Positions 15,772-24,546 are shown, numbered from the stretch's first letter. The stretch: 32,482 bases of DNA from Bacteroidales bacterium (GCA_007131245.1 SLQX01000029.1:1-32482); one strand, 5' to 3'. Program-made: numbers and translations. The notes: generated by a model from the letters alone, not told the origin.

Positions 15772-15816
15772 CAAAACACCAGGAGCTTGTTTACCTTGTT
15801 GATTACAAGTGTTTTG
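15772..15816 (+). repeat. Inverted repeat / hairpin in the pyk leader region
   Basis: CAAAACAC at 15772-15779 pairs with GTGTTTTG at 15809-15816. An inner TTGT/ACAA pair extends the stem across a bulge. It sits between the two candidate pyk promoters, so only distal transcripts would contain it. It could also be an operator for the proximal promoter. Confidence 0.4.
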
Positions 15817-15851
15817 TAAGGGATTGTTAACCAATAAGGTGTTTGCATAAG

Positions 15852-15883
15852 TTTTGCTTTTAAAATCCGCCATTATATTTTTG
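15852..15883 (+). promoter_or_regulatory. Proximal promoter for pyk-mgtE
   Basis: A -33 TTTTG at 15852-15856 and a -7 TATTTTTG at 15876-15883 are 19 bp apart, matching the consensus in both sequence and spacing. Initiation near 15890 gives a ~119-nt leader. The rest of the 15593-16008 divergent gap shows no ORF. Confidence 0.65.
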
Positions 15884-16008
15884 GTCGCTGAGCTTTTGAA
15901 AGTGACACCACATTATTATCAGGAGCAAGTTTTCTCGCCGGAAGGGAGGAAGAAGTATCAAGGTAAGGGCGGATAGCAGCCCGTAAATTTTAACTAAATG
16001 ATAGTCAA

Positions 16009-17430
16009 ATGAAAAAATTGACAAAAATAGTTGCCACCATTTCGGATAAAAACTGTAGCGAAACGTTTTTAAAAAGTTTGTATGAGGCAGGGATGAATGT
16101 GGTGCGCATCAATACGGCTCATCAGATGCCCGAAGATACCCTTAAAATCATAGGTAATGTAAAAAAGGTATCCCGCAAAATCCCCATACTGATTGACACC
16201 AAAGGTCCGGAAATTCGAACGGTAAACTCATTGAAAGATGTGGAAGTAAAAAAAGGGGATCTCATCAAAGTAGCTGGGGATCCTTCCGGGGCATCCAGTG
16301 CAGATGGCATTTTTGTAAATTATAAAGACTTTGTTGCCAACCTTGAGGTGGGAAAGACCATCATGATTGATGATGGGGATATCGAGTTGCTGGTAAAGGA
16401 AAAACATCCCCAACACCTGATATGTGAAGTGAAAAACAAGGGGTTTATCAAGCCCCGCAAAAGCATTAACCTTCCCGGTAGTACTGTTGATTTACCATCA
16501 TTATCAGAAAAAGATCGGGAATACATTGATTTTTCTATACAACAAAATGTGGATTTCATTGCACACTCCTTTGTTCGCAATAAGGAGGATGTGATGGAGA
16601 TACAGGAGATTTTAGATAAGCACAACAGTCCGGTAAAGATTATTGCCAAAATTGAAAACCAACAGGGCGTTGATAACATCGATGAAATACTGGATCATGT
16701 TTACGGGATTATGATTGCCCGTGGTGATTTGGCCATTGAGGTACCAGCTGAACGTATACCCGGAATTCAGGCCCAACTGATAGCCAAATGTATTCAACGG
16801 AAAAAAGCTGTTATTGTTGCTACCCAGATGTTGCACAGCATGATTGAGAATCCCCGCCCCACCCGAGCCGAAATTACAGATATTGCCAATGCAGTTTTCA
16901 GTGGAACAGATGCTATCATGCTTAGCGGTGAAACCGCTTATGGTAAGTATCCTCTGGAGACGGTGGAAACCATGACCCGAGCTGCCAGGGAGGCAGAGAA
17001 AAACAAAAAAAATGTGGTTGAGAAAAAAGTGATGCCCCACGATAACAATGTGTCGGTGTTTCTTTCGAAAATGGCCGTAAGATCCATTGAAAAATTAAAC
17101 ACCCAGGCTATTATTACCGATACCGACACCGGCAAAACCGCCAGGTATTTATCGGCATTTCGTGGTAAATCAGCCATCTATGCACAGTGCTACGATGAGC
17201 GCGTGATGCGTGAACTGGGACTCAACTTTGGAGTGTACCCCGATTATATGGATGTGGAAACGTCCAAAAAGGATTTTGCCCGTTTCACCATTGAAAGGCT
17301 GATAAGGCAGCAGGAGGTAAATCCCGAAGATTTGATTGCTGTTCTGGCTGGTAATTTTGGTAAAAAATCAGGACCTTCTTATGTGGAAGTTAGTACAGTA
17401 GGCAATATGCTCAATAGCAAAAAACATTAG
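16009..17430 (+). CDS. pyk: Pyruvate kinase
   Basis: This 473-aa enzyme catalyses the last step of glycolysis, phosphoenolpyruvate plus ADP to pyruvate plus ATP, in the cytoplasm. Clear family motifs are IDTKGPEIR (63-70), KIENQQG, ARGDLAIEVP, ATQMLHSM, RPTRAEITD and SGETAYGKYP. The C-terminal regulatory domain (~350-473) is present. E68 in KGPEIR is the glutamate typical of K+-dependent enzymes. The K+/nucleotide site motif, usually RLNFSH, reads RINTAH (33-38), so the K+-ligand serine is alanine (A37). The GDLGVE motif reads GDLAIE. I believe these substitutions recur in Bacteroidota, so they need not mean loss of activity. mgtE starts 20 bp after the stop and probably shares the transcript. 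The enzyme needs Mg2+, which makes that pairing sensible. Confidence 0.97.
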   Translation: MKKLTKIVATISDKNCSETFLKSLYEAGMNVVRINTAHQMPEDTLKIIGNVKKVSRKIPILIDTKGPEIRTVNSLKDVEVKKGDLIKVAGDPSGASSADGIFVNYKDFVANLEVGKTIMIDDGDIELLVKEKHPQHLICEVKNKGFIKPRKSINLPGSTVDLPSLSEKDREYIDFSIQQNVDFIAHSFVRNKEDVMEIQEILDKHNSPVKIIAKIENQQGVDNIDEILDHVYGIMIARGDLAIEVPAERIPGIQAQLIAKCIQRKKAVIVATQMLHSMIENPRPTRAEITDIANAVFSGTDAIMLSGETAYGKYPLETVETMTRAAREAEKNKKNVVEKKVMPHDNNVSVFLSKMAVRSIEKLNTQAIITDTDTGKTARYLSAFRGKSAIYAQCYDERVMRELGLNFGVYPDYMDVETSKKDFARFTIERLIRQQEVNPEDLIAVLAGNFGKKSGPSYVEVSTVGNMLNSKKH

Positions 17431-17450
17431 AACCATGAAAAAGTAAGGTT

Positions 17451-18812
17451 ATGACTGTCAATGTAAAAGATATCAACCTCGATATAATTCGTGATGCTAT
17501 TAAGGAGGAGCAACGCGACTTCCTTCAGGAAATCATTAATGAGCTTTATCCTGCGGATATTGCCGAGTATATGGATGATCTGAACCTGGAGGAGGCCAAG
17601 TATTTATATACTCTTCTGGACAAGGATGAAGCCGCTGCTGTTCTTATGGAGCTGGAAAAAGATGTACGGGAACGATTCCTGGCTTCTTTTTCTACGCACG
17701 AAATAGCTCGTGAATTTATTTATAACCTTGACTCGGATGATGCGGCTGACCTTATCTCAGAACTGCCAGATGAGATGCGCGAAGATGTACTCAGCCACAT
17801 CGAAGACCGGCAAAAAGCACAGCATATTGCTGACCTTTTGGTTTATCCCTCCAATTCGGCAGGAGGGCTGATGGGAAAAGAGTTTATTAAAGTGAATGTA
17901 AACTGGCACGTGGTTACCTGTGTTAGGGAAATGAGAAAGCAGGCCGAGAATGTGGAGGAAGTGTATGCGGTATATGTGGTTGATGATGATGATGTATTGC
18001 TGGGATTGCTTTCTTTAAAAAAACTTCTGATTGCATCCCCCAGAGCGCGAGTGTCAGAATTGTATGATGATGATGTGGTGAGTATTAAGGCGATGCATAC
18101 CGGGGAGGAGGTAGCCAGCATTATGAATAAATACGACCTGGTGGTATTGCCCGTTGTTGATGAGTTGGGAAGGTTAATTGGTCGTATTACCATTGATGAT
18201 GTGGTAGACTTTATCAAGGAAGAGGCAGAAAAGGACTACCAGATGATGTCGGGTATGACCCAGAATATTGAGTCGGGAGACAAAATATGGGAAATTACCC
18301 AGGGACGTCTTTTTTGGCTTATTGTGGCCTTGTTTGGTGGAATCGTTGGTTCGCGGGTCATCAGTAACTATGAAGATCAAATTTCCATAAACCCTGAAAT
18401 GGCTTTCTTTATGCCATTGATAGCTGCCATGGGGGGCAACGTGGGGGTGCAGTCTTCAGCTCTTATTGTAAAAGGACTTGCGAATAATACGATAAACGCA
18501 GGGCGTATTCTGCCCAAATTGTGGAAAGAAATTTCTGTAGGCTTTATTAATGGACTGGTTTGTTCTGCCATATTGTTGATATACAGCTATATGTTTGCTC
18601 CCTCCATTGCTTTGAGCATGACTGTTAGCACAGCTCTTATGACCGTCATATTGTTTGCATCCATATTTGGCACATTTGTCCCCCTGGCTCTGAACAAGCT
18701 AAAAATTGACCCTGCACTTGCTACAGGCCCATTCATTACCACATCCAATGATATTATCGGGTTGTTCATTTACTTTTTGATTGGAAGGATGATGTATGGA
18801 ATTTTTGTCTGA
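17451..18812 (+). CDS. mgtE: Magnesium transporter MgtE
   Basis: This 453-aa Mg2+-selective inner-membrane channel is gated by cytoplasmic Mg2+. Domains in order: the helical MgtE N domain (~5-130, with acidic repeats such as LDSDDAADLISELPDE), a pair of CBS domains (~135-260), the plug helix (GDKIWEITQGRLFW, ~275-290) and five membrane helices (~290-453). GGNVGVQSSAL and TTSNDIIGL near the C-terminus line the pore. D434 corresponds to the ion-coordinating aspartate (D432) of the Thermus thermophilus protein. Length and domain order are complete. It lies 20 bp after pyk with no promoter between. A terminator-like hairpin follows about 100 bp downstream. Confidence 0.96.
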   Translation: MTVNVKDINLDIIRDAIKEEQRDFLQEIINELYPADIAEYMDDLNLEEAKYLYTLLDKDEAAAVLMELEKDVRERFLASFSTHEIAREFIYNLDSDDAADLISELPDEMREDVLSHIEDRQKAQHIADLLVYPSNSAGGLMGKEFIKVNVNWHVVTCVREMRKQAENVEEVYAVYVVDDDDVLLGLLSLKKLLIASPRARVSELYDDDVVSIKAMHTGEEVASIMNKYDLVVLPVVDELGRLIGRITIDDVVDFIKEEAEKDYQMMSGMTQNIESGDKIWEITQGRLFWLIVALFGGIVGSRVISNYEDQISINPEMAFFMPLIAAMGGNVGVQSSALIVKGLANNTINAGRILPKLWKEISVGFINGLVCSAILLIYSYMFAPSIALSMTVSTALMTVILFASIFGTFVPLALNKLKIDPALATGPFITTSNDIIGLFIYFLIGRMMYGIFV

Positions 18813-18910
18813 TTGCCCGCATGGTTTAGGTGAGACTACTCTCTTGTTGATTTTACACAATGATTCATCAAGGTCCATTTGTTGAAAAGTTTTTTCCACC
18901 CGTTCGGTAG

Positions 18911-18937
18911 ACATCTAAAACTTTTTAGATGTTTTTT
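18911..18937 (+). terminator. Rho-independent terminator after pyk-mgtE
   Basis: ACATCTAAA at 18911-18919 pairs perfectly with TTTAGATGT at 18924-18932 around a 4-nt loop. A T-run follows. It separates mgtE from the polysaccharide export genes. Confidence 0.75.
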
Positions 18938-19023
18938 GGGGGCATCAATAAATCAGCCCCCTAAATTAAAGCCAAACAGGGCGTTAATCATCTAAAAATA
19001 TACAGAGATCCATTTAAATATTG

Positions 19024-19031
19024 TAATTTTG
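19024..19031 (+). promoter_or_regulatory. -7 promoter element for the polysaccharide export genes
   Basis: TAATTTTG is a full TAnnTTTG match 67 bp before the ATG. No clear -33 element was found. Confidence 0.45.
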
Positions 19032-19097
19032 TGCCGCAAAAACACACTTTTTCTACCTGGTTCTATTTCTTCCATTTTGGAAAACACCCTGTAATCT

Positions 19098-19916
19098 ATG
19101 AAACTCAAGCTTATTCGCAAAAAAAAATCTCCAAAGGCCGGATTTTTGGCAAGGCCTTATCCTTTTTTAGTAGTTCTGCTAACTTTTTTCACTGCTTTTT
19201 CTTGTGTGCCGCACAGAGAGTTGCTTTATCTACAGCAGCAACCCTCAGACCCCGACACCCTCGTTTTTGAAAGAAAGGATTACCAGATACAACGTGATGA
19301 TATTTTACATGTTCGTGTTCATACTTTTGACGAGGAAACAGACAGGATTTTTAACAAAGACGAAGCAGACCAGATGAGAGCTTCCGGCACCAATATGAAC
19401 ATGGTATTTTACCTGCAAGGTTATAGCGTTACCAGTGATGGAACCATCAATCTACCTGTGATAGGAAGGGTAAAAGTGGAGGGCTTAACCATCGAACAGG
19501 CCACCAAAGATATTGAGGAAAAGTTGGAAGACTACCTCATAGGTGCCACAGTCGTAGTTAAGCTGGTCAACTTCTCTATTACTGTATTGGGCGAAGTGAA
19601 CAACCCAGGGCAATATTATATTTATGATAATCGCATCAGCGTAATGGATGCCATTGGTATGACAACCGATTTGACAGATTTTGGAAACAGGGATGTTAGG
19701 GTGGTCAGACAAACACAAGAGGGGGCAGTGGTTGCCAATATTGACCTGAAAGATGCAAGTGTGCATACTTCAGAGTTTTTCTATCTGCAGCCCAACGACC
19801 TGGTCTATGTGGAACCACACCGAATAAAAAGGCTGGGCTTTGATACATTCCCTTTTGCGCTTGTTTTTTCCACCATATCAACCACTTTACTGTTAATTAA
19901 TTTTTTCGCTAATTAG
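19098..19916 (+). CDS. Polysaccharide export outer-membrane lipoprotein (Wza family)
   Basis: This 272-aa protein is the outer-membrane exporter of Wza/GumB-type capsule or exopolysaccharide systems. It starts with a basic N-region and a hydrophobic signal ending in a lipobox (TAFSC, lipidated C36). The Poly_export domain covers ~60-140 (DYQIQRDDILHVRV, then GTINLPVIGRVKVEGLT). One SLBB domain follows (~165-225, ITVLGEVNNPGQYYIYD). A C-terminal hydrophobic segment (FALVFSTISTTLLLINFF) is typical of Bacteroidota versions and differs from the amphipathic helix barrel of E. coli Wza. The Wzc-type kinase follows 73 bp downstream and is its expected periplasmic partner. No glycosyltransferases or polymerase are in the window. 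Confidence 0.92.
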   Translation: MKLKLIRKKKSPKAGFLARPYPFLVVLLTFFTAFSCVPHRELLYLQQQPSDPDTLVFERKDYQIQRDDILHVRVHTFDEETDRIFNKDEADQMRASGTNMNMVFYLQGYSVTSDGTINLPVIGRVKVEGLTIEQATKDIEEKLEDYLIGATVVVKLVNFSITVLGEVNNPGQYYIYDNRISVMDAIGMTTDLTDFGNRDVRVVRQTQEGAVVANIDLKDASVHTSEFFYLQPNDLVYVEPHRIKRLGFDTFPFALVFSTISTTLLLINFFAN

Positions 19917-19989
19917 ACAGGAATAAGATATGAGTTGTTGCGTTTATCCATAAAAGTTACTCAACCTGTTGCAAGCTAAAATATCAAAA

Positions 19990-22428
19990 ATGAATAAAGA
20001 TCCCTTCCGCGAAGAAACCCTAGACATCAAAAAATTATTGTTTAAGTACCTGAGATACTGGTACTGGTTTGTCATATGTGTGGGTTTTGCTTTAACGGTA
20101 GCCTATTTTTACAATAAATTTTCTCAAACGGTATACCGTACCGATGCCACCTTGTTGATTCGCGATGACCGCAAGGGAGGGTTTCGGCCCGGTCAGGTTA
20201 TGGGAGAGCTGGATATGTTTTACCAGCGAAATAACGTGATTAATGAAATGGCTCTTTTGCGCTCATTTAGTATGGTAGACAGTGCCCTGCAAGCCATGGA
20301 TGTGGGTGTTACCTATTACAATATTGGCCGATTGGTGGGAGAAATTCGCATGAGCGAGCTCTATCAAAACACTCCCTTTTATGTGGAATGGGACAGAACC
20401 GCTAGCCCCCCTTATAACACACCGGTGCATGTGAAAGTTTTATCGGAAAACACTTATGAGATGGAGATTAATCCGCAGAAAAGGTTTTCTTTATTCAGTA
20501 AAGAGGGGGTTAAACACACTTTAGAGTTTGGAGAAGTATTTGATGCCGGAAACTACAGGATGCGCCTGGTGAAAAGTGACCTCTTCAGACCTGCCTCCAA
20601 CGTGGGAAGGGAGTATATTTTTATCATCAACCAGCAATCAACCCTTACCCGGCAATATCTTTCGAATCTTAATGTTTCGCCCCTGGACGATGAAGTTTCT
20701 ATCATACGGCTATCTTTCCAATCTACACATCCAGACCGCGGTATCGACTTTCTTAACAACCTGTCCGAAGTATATCTGCGCCAGAATCTAATTGATAAAA
20801 ACACCATTGCCCAAAACACCATTGATTTTATTGATCAGCAAATAGGCATCATTTCTGATTCTCTACATATGGCCCAATCCACCCTGGAGGAGTTTCGTCA
20901 GGATAAGCAGCTTATGGATGTGGGGATGGTTTCCACCCGGCTCTTTTCTGACCTCAGCCAGCTCGATAACCAAAAGAGTCTGGAAAATATTAAGCGTAGC
21001 TATTACGAATATATGCTTGATTATATTGAAAAGGATGAAGATTTCACTAATGTGTTCAGCCCTTCGGTTTTGGGTATTGAAGAAGGGGTGCTGAACCAGT
21101 TGATAGGTGAGCTTATTGCTTTGCACTCTGAAAAAGCCCGTCATGAGCGTATTTCTAAAGAGATGAACCCTGCCATTCAGCGCATCAACCAGGAAATAGA
21201 ACAAACCAAGAGTGTGCTGGAAGATAAACTGCACAGTTTGATCGAAGCATCTGATATCTTAATGAAAGAAATAAACGACCGGATCACCAGGGTTGAAAAC
21301 CGATTTGAACAACTCCCGGGTACCGATCGCCAATTTTTGAATATCCAGAGAAGGGTTAGCCTAAGCGACGCCACCTATAACTACCTGATGGAAAAACGCG
21401 CCGAAGCAGGCATTGCAATGGCCAGTAATGTACCCGATCATAAAATTGTTGACCGTGCAAGAAGCACTGGAGTAGTTGCTCCCAATACACAGCGCAACTA
21501 TACTTTTGCTTTTATTCTAGGATTGGGTGCTCCCCTGGTGGTATTGGTGTTGTTCAATTTTTTTGACAACCGTATACATGAGAAAAAGGAAGTAACGGAT
21601 ATTGTGGACTTCCCCGTTCTGGGCGTTATCCCACATAATAGTTATGCAGGTAAAAAAGAAGATTTAAACCTGGTTGTTTTTAAACAAAACAACTCTCCCG
21701 TTACGGAAGCTTTCAGGGCAATGCGAACAAACCTGCAGTATTTTGCCACACAAAGCCAAAACAAAATGATCACCATTTCCTCAACCAGGGATCGGGAGGG
21801 TAAAACGTTTACTGCAATAAACCTTGCATCGGTGATTGCACTTGCGGGTAAAAGAACTGTTATTGTGGGGGCAGATTTGCGTAAACCTAAAATTTTCCAG
21901 GATTTTAAAATTTTGAAAAGTCCCGGGCTATCCAACTACCTGGCTGGAACGGCCAACAAAGAGGATATTATTCAGAAAACTGCGGAAAGCCCCGAGTTGT
22001 TTGTTATTTCATCGGGGCCCACGCCACCCAACCCCAGTGAGTTGTTGGAAGGGGAGCGAATGTCTGTATTGCTCCAGGAGCTTAGGGCTGAGTTTGATTT
22101 TATTATCATTGATACTCCTCCCGTGGGTATCGTTCCGGACGGAATCAACTTGATTAAAAAGTCTGATATTGCCTTGTTTATTGTACGTCAGAAATATAGC
22201 ACCAAAGCCAGCCTTGAGTTTCTCAATGAGTTCTCGGAGAAGATTGGTGTGAAAAATATTTGTATTGAAATTAATGATGTTTCCCTCCGCGGCCCCGGCT
22301 ATGGGCTCGGTTATGGCTATGGCTACGGGTACCACAGCTACTATGGCACCTCGGATAAGAGTGATGGGAATATGTTTAAAAAATGGTACCAGCTTGTAAG
22401 TAAGTCTTTGAAAAAACAGAAAGCCTGA
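19990..22428 (+). CDS. Wzc-type chain-length determinant / tyrosine autokinase
   Basis: The protein has 812 aa from the ATG at 19990; an in-frame TTG at 19969 is an unlikely start. It controls polymer length and export of capsule or exopolysaccharide from the inner membrane. Order: membrane helix ~22-42, Wzz domain, coiled-coil periplasmic region (~270-470) with GNVR-like sequence (RAEAGIAMASNVPDHKIVDRA), second helix ~504-524, then a cytoplasmic BY-kinase domain. Kinase motifs are the P-loop REGKT (ending G604-K605-T606), Walker A' GADLRKP (D629) and Walker B FIIIDTPP (D708). A tyrosine cluster at 771-785 (seven Tyr, GY repeats) is the expected autophosphorylation tail. Transporter and kinase are fused, as in proteobacterial Wzc. 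No cognate phosphatase gene is nearby. Confidence 0.94.
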   Translation: MNKDPFREETLDIKKLLFKYLRYWYWFVICVGFALTVAYFYNKFSQTVYRTDATLLIRDDRKGGFRPGQVMGELDMFYQRNNVINEMALLRSFSMVDSALQAMDVGVTYYNIGRLVGEIRMSELYQNTPFYVEWDRTASPPYNTPVHVKVLSENTYEMEINPQKRFSLFSKEGVKHTLEFGEVFDAGNYRMRLVKSDLFRPASNVGREYIFIINQQSTLTRQYLSNLNVSPLDDEVSIIRLSFQSTHPDRGIDFLNNLSEVYLRQNLIDKNTIAQNTIDFIDQQIGIISDSLHMAQSTLEEFRQDKQLMDVGMVSTRLFSDLSQLDNQKSLENIKRSYYEYMLDYIEKDEDFTNVFSPSVLGIEEGVLNQLIGELIALHSEKARHERISKEMNPAIQRINQEIEQTKSVLEDKLHSLIEASDILMKEINDRITRVENRFEQLPGTDRQFLNIQRRVSLSDATYNYLMEKRAEAGIAMASNVPDHKIVDRARSTGVVAPNTQRNYTFAFILGLGAPLVVLVLFNFFDNRIHEKKEVTDIVDFPVLGVIPHNSYAGKKEDLNLVVFKQNNSPVTEAFRAMRTNLQYFATQSQNKMITISSTRDREGKTFTAINLASVIALAGKRTVIVGADLRKPKIFQDFKILKSPGLSNYLAGTANKEDIIQKTAESPELFVISSGPTPPNPSELLEGERMSVLLQELRAEFDFIIIDTPPVGIVPDGINLIKKSDIALFIVRQKYSTKASLEFLNEFSEKIGVKNICIEINDVSLRGPGYGLGYGYGYGYHSYYGTSDKSDGNMFKKWYQLVSKSLKKQKA

Positions 22429-22548
22429 ATAGAGCATGGTGCAATCCAGGCCTGGGAAATCAATCCTATTGCCAAGCTCCCCGCCGAGCAGTTTCAAATA
22501 TAAATAACGGTGGCAAAGGAAGGAAAAAATAGCCTAAAATGGGACGCT

Positions 22549-23250
22549 ATGAGAGACTTTGCCCAACGTGTTATTGCGTTTAACAAATCATTGGAAATTA
22601 ACATTGAGCTGCCGAAAAATATTCGTGCAATGAACCCCTTTCGGGAAAATCCCGAAGCCCTTGAAGTATCCTCTGCTTTTTATAGAAAGTTTTATTCCGA
22701 CAATAACCCACGTTACCTTGTACTGGGCATCAACCCTGGCAGGTTTGGTGCAGGTGTAACGGGCATCCCATTTACCGATACCAAAAGGTTGAAAAATAAG
22801 TGTGGATTGGAAATAAAACAAACCAGTACCCATGAGCCCTCCTCCGTGTTTGTATATGAGGTAATTGATGCCTGGGGTGGGCCTGAAAAATTTTACCATC
22901 AATTTTATATCAACTCCATCAGCCCATTGGGTTTTGTTAAAACCAACCACAAAAACCGGGAAGTTAATTTTAATTATTACGATAGCAGGGAGCTGCTTGA
23001 TAAGGTCACCCCTTTTGCCGTAAAATCAATCCAGGACCATATAAATATGGGATGCCATACCCACGTTTGCTTTTGCATGGGAACTGGAAAAAACTTTCAC
23101 TTCCTTGATAAATTGAATAAAGAGCATCGGTTTTTTAAAAATATCATCCCCCTGGAGCATCCAAGATACGTTGTTCAGTATAAATCAGCTCAAATGGACA
23201 GTTATGTTGAGAAATACAAAAAGTTGCTGTCAACTGCCGGCGTACTATAA
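22549..23250 (+). CDS. SMUG2-type uracil-DNA glycosylase family protein
   Basis: The protein has 233 aa from the ATG at 22549. A GTG at 22510 would add 13 residues, but MRDFAQRVIAFNKSLEI looks like the usual family start. It belongs to the SMUG2 branch of the uracil-DNA glycosylase superfamily, which excises uracil and related deaminated bases to start base-excision repair. Motif 1 is LGINPGRFGAGVTGIPF (catalytic-water region). The motif 2 region is LEHPRYVVQY, the SMUG2 form rather than the HPSPRN of SMUG1. NPFRENP near the N-terminus is also typical. It lies 120 bp after the Wzc-type gene with no visible promoter or terminator between, so it may be read through from it; there is no functional link to capsule export. 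Confidence 0.88.
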   Translation: MRDFAQRVIAFNKSLEINIELPKNIRAMNPFRENPEALEVSSAFYRKFYSDNNPRYLVLGINPGRFGAGVTGIPFTDTKRLKNKCGLEIKQTSTHEPSSVFVYEVIDAWGGPEKFYHQFYINSISPLGFVKTNHKNREVNFNYYDSRELLDKVTPFAVKSIQDHINMGCHTHVCFCMGTGKNFHFLDKLNKEHRFFKNIIPLEHPRYVVQYKSAQMDSYVEKYKKLLSTAGVL

Positions 23251-23344
23251 AACAGGTTTCTCTGCAAAATATTACCATTCCTTCCAGCTTACGGCATTAA
23301 AAAATCAACATTGCTGGTCATTTTTTTAACCAGAAAATGATTGT

Positions 23345-23352
23345 TAGCTTTG
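23345..23352 (+). promoter_or_regulatory. -7 promoter element for the FemAB-like gene
   Basis: TAGCTTTG is a full TAnnTTTG match 38 bp before the ATG. No -33 element at normal spacing was seen. Confidence 0.45.
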
Positions 23353-23390
23353 CACCCCAAAAATCACACAGTATCTAATGATCTCCCATC

Positions 23391-24521
23391 ATGCTTAGCG
23401 AAGTTTTTGACAAAGAAACCGACCAGGTTTTTGAAACCCCCATTGTTCAGCAGACCTCTTATTGGTCAGAAGTAAAAAGAAAAATTGGTATCAACTCTTA
23501 TGCCTTCAACTTCAAGGTTAAATTGTCTGACATTCACCAAAATAGCCCGGACAGTCAAGCCATCACATCTGATTTATTGGTCATTCTTGAGTATATTGAC
23601 CGAAATCACTGTTATGCTTATGTACCTTATGGGCCAGAGCTTGAGCCGGACACCGACTGCCAGGGTGTTTTTCTGGAAGAACTGTCAGAGTGTCTGCGTT
23701 CTTACCTGCCTGCCAGTTGTATTATGATAAGATACGACCTCTTTTGGGAGTCTCATTGGGCGAGAGATAAGGATTATTATGATGAAGGAGGTAACTGGAC
23801 TGGAGCACCTGAAAATCGTGTCCAGGAACTCCGTTTTAACTTTAGCACCATAAACTGGAATTTTCAGAAAACCTATACCAATGTCCTTCCTACCAATACT
23901 GTATTTTTGGATTTGAGAAAAAGTGAGGATGAGCTGTTGAAAGCTATGAAACCCAAAACCCGCTACAATATAGGCTTGTCAGGGCGCAAGGGGGTGCAGG
24001 TAAAAGTCAGGGACATAGAAGATATTGAAGTTTGGTATCAGCTTTACAGCGAAACTTCGCAAAGAAACGGCATTTATCTGCACGATCTGGAATATTTTCG
24101 TGCGTTATTTACCGCCAGGGTCAACTGCACTCAATCTCCGGCTGAAGTCTTGTTGCTTGTGGCTGAGTTTGATGGATTACCACTGGCATCCATGTTTCTG
24201 GTTCTGAGTCAAAAGCGTGCTGTGTACCTTTATGGAGCTTCATCTTCAGCCTGCCGCAACCTGATGGCCCCCTACGCTTTGCAGTGGGAAGCCATGCGTA
24301 TTGCCAGATCCAGGGGTTGTCTCGAGTATGACATGTTTGGTGTTGCTCCGCGTCCTGATCCAGAGCACCCCATGTATGGACTTTACCGTTTTAAAATAGG
24401 TTTTGGTGGATCGATTTTTCACGCCATGGGCTGCTGGGATTACCCCCTGGACAATGACACCTACAGCTATTTCAAGACCTGGGAAATGAACCGTAAAGGG
24501 TACCATTTGTCCGGAGGATAG
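23391..24521 (+). CDS. FemAB family aminoacyl transferase-like protein (GNAT fold)
   Basis: This 376-aa cytoplasmic protein has the double GNAT fold of FemX/FemA/FemB enzymes, which move an amino acid from aminoacyl-tRNA onto a peptidoglycan precursor in Gram-positive bacteria. Evidence is the N-terminal PIVQQTSYWSEVK, the signature MKPKTRYNIGLSGRKGV (186-202), the second GNAT unit with LLLVAEFDGLPLASMFLV and VYLYGASS, and the C-terminal YDMFGVAP followed by GLYRFKIGFGG. The seryl-tRNA-synthetase-like coiled coil of staphylococcal FemA is absent. Bacteroidota normally have direct cross-links without an interpeptide bridge, so the acceptor is unknown. Similar genes in Gram-negatives are sometimes tied to exopolysaccharide loci, and a Wza/Wzc pair lies just upstream. 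It converges with the glycyl-tRNA synthetase gene (25-bp gap). The family is firm; the reaction is not. Confidence 0.82.
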   Translation: MLSEVFDKETDQVFETPIVQQTSYWSEVKRKIGINSYAFNFKVKLSDIHQNSPDSQAITSDLLVILEYIDRNHCYAYVPYGPELEPDTDCQGVFLEELSECLRSYLPASCIMIRYDLFWESHWARDKDYYDEGGNWTGAPENRVQELRFNFSTINWNFQKTYTNVLPTNTVFLDLRKSEDELLKAMKPKTRYNIGLSGRKGVQVKVRDIEDIEVWYQLYSETSQRNGIYLHDLEYFRALFTARVNCTQSPAEVLLLVAEFDGLPLASMFLVLSQKRAVYLYGASSSACRNLMAPYALQWEAMRIARSRGCLEYDMFGVAPRPDPEHPMYGLYRFKIGFGGSIFHAMGCWDYPLDNDTYSYFKTWEMNRKGYHLSGG

Positions 24522-24546
24522 CCGGGGCATTAAGTGTCCGGGGATG

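Noticed and set aside
17435-17446. Three-codon ORF (ATG AAA AAG TAA) between pyk and mgtE
   Set aside because: It is too short to call a gene; a translational coupling or leader role cannot be supported from sequence.
24522-24546. Repeated CCGGGG in the 25-bp gap between convergent genes
   Set aside because: It is two short direct copies only, with no hairpin; no functional reading is supported.
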